NCBI GenBank assembly: GCA_030737835.1
Contig: CM060850.1
Location: 14,396,668 to 14,460,667 of the forward strand
Direction of reading: 5' to 3'
Length of the DNA stretch: 64,000 nt
DNA from: Acorus gramineus
Lineage: Eukaryota; Streptophyta; Magnoliopsida; Acorales; Acoraceae
Shown: positions 54,654 through 64,000 of the stretch, one piece after another
Layout of the letters: every line of letters starts with the position of its first letter
Position numbering within the stretch: the stretch's first letter is position 1
Translations under genes and position numbers: made by a program
The notes under the pieces: model-generated
What the model was told of the DNA's origin: nothing
What the model saw: only the letters and a program-made list of their open reading frames with translations
Databases searched by the model: none

Positions 54654-56120
54654 ACTTTTGTCACGCCCCAGGGCGGCCGTCCCCGGGACGCGGCAAGTGT
54701 ATATATGATATCAGTAAACAGGAGTTCAATAACATACTCACACAACAGCTAAAATGACAACACAGATAAAAGCAGGGCTGACATAATATATACACCAAAT
54801 GCGGAAGCTAAAAGACTGAATCTGTAATCAAAACATACTACAGACTCGATACATAATCATATGTCCTGTGAGAGCCAACATGTCCATATACACACAAATA
54901 CAATCCATACATAATCCAAACTAGGTGCCCAAGCACAGAAATATATACATACAACAAAGAGAAGGATGCTGATGGCCTCAAAACTCGAGGGACGTGGCGC
55001 TACTCCGCTACTGGTGTAGTCGCTCGGGAAGCTCCTCCTTCAAGTCCTCCTCAGTGATCACTGAAAAAGATTTTATGCGAGGGGTGAGCCACACGCTCAG
55101 TGAATAGCACAACCCATGCATACAGTTTATATTAACCACAATTTATAGCAAAGCCTCAAAGTGGCATAATCAATCACAAGTCCGGTGGTTCGCTACATCG
55201 CCGAACCACCACACCCTCACCCTCACCCTCACCCTCACCCCTCAATAGGTGACAAAGGGTATTGGGACTTAATGGGCTGATAATCATCCATACACAATCC
55301 TGTGGGTCGTCGCATCGCCGGCCCACCATACCCTCACCCTCACCCCTCAATAGGTGACATAGGCTCTTGGGACTGACTAGGCTGTTGGTCACCCTTGGTC
55401 CACCGATAGTCTCTCCCCACTCCGTAGGTCGTTTGGCCACTCCCACATTCAGCACAGTCCTTCTACCAAATCAGGAGGTGCCTACTGATGGGAGCCCCTG
55501 CACGGGACAACCTTTCTAACGCTGAGGTAGTCTCTACACGGATCCAACGAAGGGAACAGAACAGCCTATCCATCGCATATGATCCACTCGGATCCGCTGA
55601 CAGCACATCTCTACAACTCTAATGTCTTGAATTCATTCAGAATTCCTCCAGCGCGCATAACCAAGATGCGGGGAAATAAATAAGACATAAATGAGGAAAA
55701 GAGACCTTGGGAGGGTAACCTGAGGTCCCGATGTAGGACATCCCGCCAACCAAACAAGAACACGGAGTACCCTAACCCGGGTCTCAATGTTAACCTCGCA
55801 AGGCCCCCTTATATTCCCCAAAGCATGCTAACAATATTACAAGTTTGCATTTAAGTAAATAAATCAAACTAATAGGACGCATGCATAGGTCAGGGCTTTC
55901 CTAGCATGATAACGAGGTGACAGGATGCACGGCTCATGCACAAATCCTAAGGGTGCAAGTCCCTAACATACAAGTCTAGGGTGGCATGCATTCTACACAC
56001 ACATCATGCTTACATGTATTACAATACAACAGTTAATACTAACTATGTGCCCCAGGGGAGGACGGTACACGCCCAAGTGCATGTAGCGCCTCCCAAACTG
56101 GGTTGGGTTGTCCCACTCAC

Positions 56121-56156
56121 CGGAAGTCGGGTCGACGCGCGACCGTCCGTCGAGAT
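56121..56156 (-). other. Predicted 36-nt leader micro-exon in LTR B
   Basis: On the minus strand it is bounded by TTGCAG and GTGAGT. The first donor GTAAGC begins at 56,982 and the last acceptor TTTTTCAG ends at 55,061. After that acceptor the leader would run to the primer-binding site and gag. Confidence 0.5.
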
Positions 56157-57299
56157 CTGCAAGACAGGGCAACAACTTGGTGAGTAAAACCCACAAATAC
56201 TACAAAAGACACAAAAGCATACAAAACCCACGAATACTACAAAATACACAAAAGCATACAAAACCCACAACAAACACCCAACACTCAGGCAAACGTGCAT
56301 ACGACCCGCACGCACGCTAGCCCGAGCACCCCGGTAACCACCCGCACCCCCGGCAGCCACCCGCACGGCCACCCGACCGCCCGGGTGCACCGCCGCGCCT
56401 CAGCCCGCGCACCCAGCGCACCGCCGGGCCCCTGCCCACCGCCTGGACACGCCGCCGAGCCTCCCGGGTGCACCGCGCGCCCTCTGTGCCCCAGCGCAGC
56501 CGCCCGCGCACACCCCGCACCCTTGCGCTGGCCCGCGAGCACCTCGCACGCCCCGCACGCACCCCGTGCGCACCACTGCTGCCTCGCCGCGCCCCGCGCG
56601 CACCTCGCGCGCACCCTGCACGACGCCCCTTGACCAGCACCCCCAGCACGCCCACGCCTGCGCCCAGCACACTCGCGCCCAGCGCCCAGCACGTGCGCCC
56701 TGCTGGCCTCCAGCTCCCCCCGAGCGTACGCCTGCGCGCACGCCCGCGCGCGCCCAGCCTGCTGCGCTGCCTGTGCTGCTGCCGGTGCTGCCTGTGCTGC
56801 CTGCTGCCCGAAACAGCAACCCCCATGCCCGAGCACCTCCACCACCCATCCAACGGCCTCCGACGGCCTCCGACCGCCCCCAACCACCTCCGACAGCCAC
56901 CCACAGCCGCCGACCACCACCCAACCCCAAAACCCCCTCCTAACATGCATCTAAGCCAAAAAGAAGAGGAAAAAGAGCTTACCAAGGGGGAGGAAGAGGT
57001 GTCCAGTTGCTCTCCGCGCACCGAAACGCTCCCCCAACAGTCTCTACCACCAAGACCTACTCCCACCTCCGATTTGGCTCGGATCTGAGGAGAAGAGAGG
57101 GCGGATGGGAGGGCTAGGTTGGCCGGAATCGGGATTTGAAAGCACCGGGGTGTAGATCGGGACCCGATCTACACTTTCTATGCTTTAGGTTTTTGGGTTT
57201 GAGGGCTCTAAGGGGCTCAAATGGAAGAAAAGGAGAGAGGGGAGAGAGAAAAAGCTTTTGGTAGGGATGATGAATAGTGGAATCCAAATTTTAGATCTC

Positions 57300-57308
57300 C
57301 TTTATATA
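57300..57308 (-). promoter_or_regulatory. TATA box of LTR B
   Basis: The minus strand reads GCTATATAAAGGAG, about 270 bases from the LTR start, the same spacing as in LTR A. Confidence 0.6.
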
Positions 57309-57573
57309 GCAAGTCACTTAAAAACCCGGATACGCCGCAGAACTGTGAAATTTTGGAAACGTTACCGGAATTTGATGAAATTTTCGTGAGTGGCTTCAAA
57401 TGGCACCAGGACACATAATATGCAGTTAGATTTTCAATCGGAGTCCTCTAGCTCAAGACGATAGCTAACAGTCCAAAATTTTAGCGGTTCCGATCGAAAA
57501 CGAAAAAAACTTAAAAACTGCCAAAATGCTCCAATGGTTATCAACAGGCCAAAAAAGTGACACATATATAACA

Positions 57574-58806
57574 GTAGCCTTATCTATGCCTTTGATATTA
57601 TTGGTAGACTTAGTCTTGTCATTAACAACCACGGGAGCTGCAACGGGCTTCTTACAACATCGAGCTTCATCATGGCCAAAATTTTGGCAAAATTGGCAAG
57701 CAGAAGGTTTCCAATTGTAATCCACACGGAATTTCTCCATAAGGCCAGGAGCGAGTTCCACTAAAATGGAGTCCGGAAGAGTAGTTGAAGCCTCAACTTC
57801 GATGCAAAGTCGGGCAAAGGTCATCATACTACATCATAGGGTGGTAGTGTCCATAAACAAGGGGGGTACCAATGAGACTACCAATACGGCTCAGGCAGTC
57901 CAAGTTCCAAAGATTGAGAGGGAGATTCGGGAATCTCACCCAAATGGGGATGCTACTTAGTCGCTCTTGCTCCATGCGAAGCTCTGGTGACCACTTCCTC
58001 AAGATAAAAGGGCGATGCTCCATGGTCCAGGGGCCTCCTTCAAGAACGAAGTTGCAATCTTCCTCCAAGTCAAACTTGATCGTGAAGAAACCATTTCCAT
58101 GCAGGAAAAGTTGAAAGTCGGCCTTCGGTTTCCATTTCTTTTTGAGAAACTGAAGGAATGGTGTATAGACTGGAGATTTGCCAATGATATACCCAACAAT
58201 CACATTTTCCCAATGCTGAATAAGGGGCTTGAATGAGACTGGGTTGAGAACTACAATCGATTCTTTGTCGTCCACCCGAGGAGGGATGAATGACAGGGAG
58301 CGTTCATTAGAAAGGGAGGAGGAAGGGTTAGTGAAGAGGCTTTTCCAAGAGGAGACTTGCTGACCCACAACAGCAGGGGCAAACTTGGGTAGAAAACGGG
58401 AACACTTGGGGGGTGGAGGGTTGCGTTCAGGACGCACTTGAGGAGCACATGGGGGGTTTAAAGGGGGGGGAAGAGGAGGTGGGGGTGGCAAGTCAAAGGG
58501 ACTGGCCATTAGTGGTGGATGGGATTGGACTTGTGGAGGGTGGGTTTTGTCAAGTGAAAGACTTGGAGAAACAGAGGCATCAGGGGAAATTGAAGGGGTA
58601 ATGGATGAGGTTGAAGATGAAGGTGGAACTGCTATCTGAGAAGCTCCAGGAACCTTCATATGAAAGGCCTTGAAAATGCTATCAATGGTCCCCCCCTTTG
58701 GACGAGGGGGAACCCCAGATGGAAATGGTGAGGGGGAGGAGGGCATACCTGGTGAAGGGGTCGGGAGAGCCACCGTTGGAGGCGGGGGAGGCACTTGCAC
58801 CGGCAT
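57574..58806 (-). pseudogene. LINE ORF1 (DUF4283 / zinc knuckle), frameshifted
   Basis: The first frame (58,806-57,829) begins with a long Pro-rich region and continues into a DUF4283-like domain (FLHGNGFFTIKFDLEEDCNF, then GPWTMEHRPFILRKWSPEL). A frameshift near 57,828 leads to LCIEVEASTTLPDSILVEL and the knuckle CQFCQNFGHDEARC. ORF1 proteins of plant L1-type LINEs bind nucleic acid in the RNP. The frame is cut by LTR B at 57,573. Confidence 0.85.
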
Positions 58807-58908
58807 GGGGGCTGCCGCCCACGAAGAAGACCCGCCAAAAAGCTGCTCACTGGTTCAATCCCCAACTATTGCAACCCTCGAAGAACACACAAGCCACAAT
58901 CTATGATA

Positions 58909-60185
58909 GTTTGAGCTTCTTTTCTTTATTTTCCTATTGTTTTTGTTGTTATTGGTGGAATAACATATTCTCTATCGTTCTTATATTATTTGAGAAGAAT
59001 CAACATATTCATTGGAGCATACATATCATGTATCTCTTTGTGTGTAAAGTTTGATCGAATCCATGTAAGAGCATAGCCTACCTTACATCATGTACGATGG
59101 ATTAACATATATTAAAAAAATTAAATAAATACTTTGCAGAACGAGGCTAAATTAGTCATCATTAATCACTTGCATTGCGCATACACAAATAGCTAGTATT
59201 ATATAATTATAAGAGTACAAATGTAAGCTTAGCAAACAATCCATATATATTTATATATCTATACTACATATAAAAGTATTAATCTTGAAAAAACTTTCAG
59301 ATTACCCTTTTACTCTTGCCACAAAGTGAAAGTCTATTCTTATCCCAAATGCATCATTGATGCATCACTAAACCTATTGAATTGAAATAGACATGGAATT
59401 TGATTCCATATGAGATTACAAGGAAAGTGTATAAAATCTAGTGTTTGGTTGGTGGTAATCTTGATGGTAATTATGGGCTCCACTGGAATTAAAATCTTGC
59501 ATGTGGGAAAATAGGGTGGAATTAGATTCCCACCATTTGTATTGGTAATTTCAAATTCCACCAGGAATCTTAATTAAGATTACTATTATAACTTTTACAA
59601 ATTAATGAAATTACTATATACACCCATTCTAAAATAAATAGCCTCCTCTTTTATTCTTTTTTTTTTTTTACCGATCACCCATATAATGGGTTTATATAGT
59701 CATTTTGATTTTTTAACTACAAAATTATAATTTTTATATATGATGTGAAAAATCTTAACTGTGTATTAGATGTTAATGTATGTTTTTCAATTCAGTTCTT
59801 ATTTTATATGTGATGGGTTTAGATATTATTATAATAGGTATAATATTCCATTGAGTTAGGAAGATTACTATTATTATATGTTTAATTATATAATCAATTA
59901 TTTTATTTATTTACATTCATTAAATATTTATAAAAAAATTACTCATTTTTTTATTATTGTGATGTGGTAAAGAAATAAATTTTACAAATATATATAATAG
60001 TAAGAGTATTTTAGACATTTAAATCAAATTTCTTATCATTTTTCATGTATGAACCAAACACTGGAAAATGATTCTATGAAGAAATTCACTAGTGAACCAA
60101 ACAATACGATGAAACTCAAAATAATTCATGGTAAACTGATTCCTGATAAAGTATTTCCACACAAAAAAATGACACAAACCAAATG
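58909..60185. other. AT-rich interval, nothing supportable
   Basis: The sequence is AT-rich with many T runs and short repeats of GGAATCTAATT-like words. I see no gene, TSD or element end. Confidence 0.5.
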
Positions 60186-63100
60186 TGTCACGCCCCAGGG
60201 CGGCCGTCCCCGGGACGCGGCAAGTGTATATATGATATCAGTAAACATGAGTCAATAACATACTCACACAACAGCTAAAATGACAACACAGATAAAAGCA
60301 GGGCTGACATAATATATACACCAAATGCGGAAGCTAAAAAGACTGAATCTGTAATCAAAATATACTACAGACTCGATACATAATCATATGTCCTGTGGGA
60401 GCCAACATGTCCATTTATACACAAATAAAATCCATACATAATCCAAACTAGGTGCCCAAGCATAGAATATATACATACAACAAAGAGAAGGGTGCTGATG
60501 GCCTCAAGACTCGAGGGACATGGCGCTAACTCCGCTACTGGTTAGTCGCTCGGGAAGCTCCTCCTTCAAGTCCTCCTCAGTGATCACTGAAAAGATATTA
60601 TGCGAGGGGTGAGCCACACGCTCAGTGAATAGCACAACCCATGCATACAGTTCATATTAACCACATTTAAATAAAGACAATAGCCCCAAAGCGGCATAAA
60701 CAACACAAATCCGAGGGTTCGTCACATCGTCGAACCGCCATACCCTCACCCTCACCCTCACCCTCAATAGGTGACCAAGGATGTTGGGACTTAATGGGCT
60801 GATAATCATCCATACACAATCCTGTGGGTCGTCGCATCGCCGGCCCACCATACCCTCACCCTCACCTCTCAACAGGTGACCTAGGCTCTTGGGACTGACT
60901 AGGCTGTTGGTCACCCTCGGTCCACCGATAGTCTCTCCCCACTCCGTAGGTCATTTGGCCACTCCCACGTTCGGCGCAGTCCTTCTACCAAATCAGGAGG
61001 CGCCTACTGATGGAAGCCCCTGCACGGGACAACCTTTCCAACGCCGGGGTAGTCTCTACACGGATCCAACAGAGGGAACAGAATAGCCTATCCATCGCAT
61101 ATGATCCACTCGGATCCGCTGACAGCACATCTCTACAACTCTAATGTCTTGAATTCCTCAGAATTCCACCAGCGCGCATAACCAAGATGCGGGGAAAATA
61201 AATAAAACATAAATGGGGAAAAGAGACCTTGGGAGGGTAACCTGAGGTCCCGATGTAGGACATCCGACAACCAAACGAGGAACACGGAGTACCCTAACCC
61301 GGGTCTCAATGTTAACCTCGCAAGGCCCCCTTATATTTCCCAAGGCATGCTAACAATATTAAAGCTTGCATTTAATTAAATAAATCAAACTAATAGGACG
61401 CATGCTCAGGTCGGGCTTTCCTAGCATGATAACGGGTGACATGATACACGGCTCATGCACAAATCCTAAGGGTGCAAGTTCCTAACATACAAGTCTACAG
61501 TGGCATGCATTCTACACACACATCATGCTTACATGGATTATATCAAAGTAGTTAATACTAACTATGTGCCCCAGGGGAGGACGGTACACGCTCAAAGGCA
61601 TGTAGCGCCTCCCAAACTGGGTTGGGTTGTCCCACTCACCGGAAGTCGGGTCGTCGCGCGACCGTCCGTCGAGATCTGCAAGACAGGGTATTAACTGGTG
61701 AGTATAAATCCACAAACACAACAAAAGACTTAAAATACACAAAAACCCACAACCAAACACCCAACACTCGGGCAAACGTGCATACGACCCGCACGCACGC
61801 ACGCTAGCCCGAGCACCCCGGCAACCACCCGCACGGCCGGCAACCACCCGCACGGCCACCCGACCGCCCGGGTGCACCGCCGCGCCCCAGCCCGCGCACC
61901 CGGGCGCACCGCCGGGCCCCTGCCCGCCGCCTGGACACGCCGCCGAGCCTCCCGGGTGCACCGCGCGCCCCCTGCGCCCCAGCGCAGCCGCCAGCGCACA
62001 CCCCGCACGCCTCGCGCTGGCCTGCGAGCACCCCGCACGCCCCGCGCGCACCGCCTCTCCCCGCGCACACCCCGCGCGCACCACCGATGCCTCTCCGCGC
62101 CCCACGCGCACTCGCCTCGCTCCGCGCGCACCATCCGCTCGCACAGCCCCTTGCACCAGCCGCTCGCACAACTCCTCCCGGGTGCACCCGCGCGCCCAGC
62201 ACCAGCACACCCAGCACGCCCAGCACGCACGGCCTGCACGCCCGTGCACAGCTGCTCGACCAGCTCCTCGCACCAGACCCGCGCACAGCTGCTCGACCAG
62301 CTCCTCGCACCAGACCCGCGCACAGCACGCCCAGCACACGCGCCCCTGCTGGCCACCAGCTCCCCCCGAGCGCACGCCCGCGCGCACGCCGCGCGCACGC
62401 CCCCGCGCGCCCAGCCTGTGCGCTGCCTGTGCTGCTGCCGCTGCTACTTGCTGCCCGAAACAGAACCCCCACTGCCCGAGCACCTCTACCACCCACCCAA
62501 TGGCCTCCGACGGCCTCCGACCGCCCCCAACCACCTCCGACGGCCTCCCACAGCCGCCGACCACCTCCCAAACACAAAAACCCCCTCCTATCAAGCATCT
62601 AAGCATGAAAAAGAGGGAAAGAAAGCTTACCAAGGGGGAGGAAGAGGTGACTGGGTGCTCTCCGCGCACCGAAACCCTTCCCAAACGCCCTCTTATGCCC
62701 GGATCTCGCTCGGCCTTCGAAACGGCCCAAATCAGAGGAGAAAGGAGGGAGGATGGGGAGGCTAGACTCGTCAGAAAATGGGATTTGAAGGCACCGGGGT
62801 GTAGATCGGGACCCGATCTACACTTCTTGTGCTTTAGGTTTTTGGGTTTGAGGGGTCTAAGGGCTTCAAAGGGGAGAAAAATGAGAGGGAGAGAGGAAAA
62901 GATTGGTAGGGATGATGAATAGTGCATCTCAAAAATTAGATCTCACATATATATAGTAAGTGACTTAAAAACCCAGATACGCCCCGGAACTGCGAAATTT
63001 CGAAAACGTTGCCGGAATTCGATGAAATTTTCATGAGTGGCTTAAAATGGCACCAGGACACATAATATGCAGTTAGATTTTCAATCGAAGTCCTCTAGCT

Positions 63101-63219
63101 CAGGACGATAGCTAACAGTCTAGAATTATGCGATTCCGATCGAAAAACACAAAAATTTCAAAAACTGTCAAAATGCTCCAATGGTTACCAACAGGCCAAA
63201 AAGTGACACATATATAACA
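60186..63219 (-). mobile_element. Solo LTR C of the same gypsy family (3.0 kb)
   Basis: TG...CA ends identical to LTRs A and B are flanked by perfect 5-bp duplications AAATG (60,181-60,185 and 63,220-63,224). No internal sequence remains. It has a TATA-like ACTATATATATG at 62,947-62,957 (minus), a CCCTCA run near 60,742-60,766 and a GC-rich block at 61,780-62,420. Confidence 0.92.
61640..61675 (-). other. Predicted 36-nt leader micro-exon in LTR C
   Basis: On the minus strand the stretch lies between TTGCAG and GTGAGT. The first donor GTAAGC begins at 62,630 and the last acceptor CTTTTCAG ends at 60,587. One internal base differs from LTRs A and B, yet the splice signals are unchanged. Confidence 0.5.
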
Positions 63220-63224
63220 AAATG

Positions 63225-64000
63225 GGCCTAAATTAAATTAATTAAATAAAAAATGTGGATAAAAGATTTAATAGTTAAATGTTATTTAATCTCGTCTCAA
63301 AATCAAATTGAACCCTTCTAGATTCACAGGGCGATCTTTCAATTTTCCAATAATCTTTCAATTTTCCAATACACAACCATTCAAATTCTAACCCTTCCAA
63401 TTTCTTTATTCCAAATAATAGAATTTATAAATATAATTCAATGAGAGGAGAGTGAGAGATTGAAGGAAAAGACTTGGGGAGGAAGCCAGCTGTGAACACT
63501 TGGTCAAATAGTTAAAGTGTCTGAGGAAGAATACACTATTTGTCCATGCTTTTTGATTAACCCAATAATTATAATATAATTGGATATGATTCCTGATTTT
63601 TAAAATCTTCTGGAGGTACTGGGGTTCTTATCCTCATATTTGAAGGATAATATCTACCTAATCTCATTGTTTCGTCATACTCTATATGACAAAGAAATTG
63701 GCAAGAGTGAGTCCACCGATGGGACATGCACGGTTCTGAATAAATCTTTTTTTGACATATAATAATATTATAAAATTCACAACCTTCATATTCAAAACAA
63801 AAAAAAAATCAATATTTACAAAAAAAGAAAAAAAAAACACGATTATGTAAGTTTTATAGATAATTGAAAGGCAATAATATGTTGAGTTTGACAAGATACA
63901 GGGTGCGTTTGACAACTGTGTATTTACATACCTGCGAGAATCTATTTCACTTTCATTATATTATACTGGTTTTCCTCCTGTATTTGAGGGTTATTCTGAC
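63225..64000. other. AT-rich interval to the window end, nothing supportable
   Basis: A-rich and T-rich runs and no coding potential. A direct repeat of ATCTTTCAATTTTCCAATA lies near 63,332-63,371. Confidence 0.45.

Larger units (their letters stand above)
54659..57573 (-). mobile_element. LTR B, 5' LTR of the truncated gypsy element
   Basis: The ends match solo LTRs A and C (TGTCACGCCCC...ATATATAACA on the plus strand). It inserted into LINE ORF1; the next bases, GTAGC, would be one TSD copy. The other copy is lost with the 3' half. It has a TATA box at 57,300-57,308 on the minus strand, a long (CCCTCA)n run near 55,212-55,240, a GC-rich block at 56,310-56,880 and the conserved splice signals. 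Confidence 0.92.
42586..58895 (-). mobile_element. LINE (L1-type), complete ends but split by three nested insertions
   Basis: A perfect 13-bp duplication ACAATCTATGATA lies at 42,573-42,585 and 58,896-58,908. On the minus strand the 5' end is at 58,895 and the 3' poly-A (a T run on the plus strand) at 42,586. LINE parts occur in order: ORF1, endonuclease, RT, RT end, zinc-binding region and RNase H. They are interrupted by a gypsy fragment (about 52,520-57,573), solo LTR E (48,460-50,460) and LTR D (43,937-47,487). Removing LTR E or LTR D with one TSD copy restores continuous LINE sequence. The gypsy insertion is accompanied by a deletion. Confidence 0.88.

Noticed and set aside
61512..62927. 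471-codon frame as a real gene
   Set aside because: It lies wholly within LTR C, in Arg/Gly/Ala-rich GC DNA with few stops; frame conservation with LTR A is poor. Reported as a low-interest observation only.

Overview
This window is nuclear DNA from a flowering plant. The evidence is large GT-AG introns, a plastid-targeted and a mitochondrial protein with plant-type exon structures, a plant cytosolic sulfotransferase, and a dense nested load of plant transposable elements (Ty3/gypsy LTRs, DUF4283/zinc-knuckle LINEs, MULEs, hAT, CACTA, SINEs). The species cannot be determined from the sequence alone.

Three host genes look intact. (1) 9,146-13,477 (+): seven coding exons give a 372-aa EcfT-like membrane protein, plastid ABCI12. 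(2) 17,885-29,303 (+): six coding exons give a 323-aa mitochondrial carrier of the SLC25A44-like plant group (closest to Arabidopsis At5g15640 from memory); its 4.5-kb and 3.6-kb introns hold transposon debris. (3) 34,776-35,987 (+): two exons give a 340-aa PAPS-dependent cytosolic sulfotransferase. A broken copy of its second exon lies on the opposite strand at 31.4-32.0 kb inside a larger inverted duplication.

The rest is mobile DNA. 1-9,032: a CACTA end, three tRNA-type SINEs or SINE-like units, a 3.0-kb solo LTR with perfect 5-bp target-site duplications (TSDs), a Pack-MULE with a captured coding fragment, and a MULE-type MITE ending about 110 bp before the ABCI12 start codon. 30-38 kb: the inverted duplication, with insertions present in only one copy. 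38.1-39.1 kb: a non-autonomous hAT. 39.4-41.8 kb: a MULE with 9-bp TSDs carrying a decayed plant-mobile-domain gene and many perfect palindromes in its ends. 42.6-58.9 kb: one LINE on the minus strand, bounded by a perfect 13-bp TSD and split by a 3.6-kb LTR, a 2.0-kb solo LTR that itself contains a MULE MITE, and a truncated Ty3/gypsy element (LTR, primer-binding site, gag-protease). 60.2-63.2 kb: another solo LTR of the same gypsy family.

The most unusual signal is inside the gypsy-type LTRs. All four LTRs, including a strongly diverged one, keep the same arrangement on the minus strand: TATA box about 270 bp into the LTR (a weaker match in the diverged copy), a splice donor, an acceptor, a 36- or 39-nt micro-exon, a second donor, and a pyrimidine-rich acceptor. 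This suggests a spliced leader built into the LTR. All calls are by eye; no alignments or searches were run.
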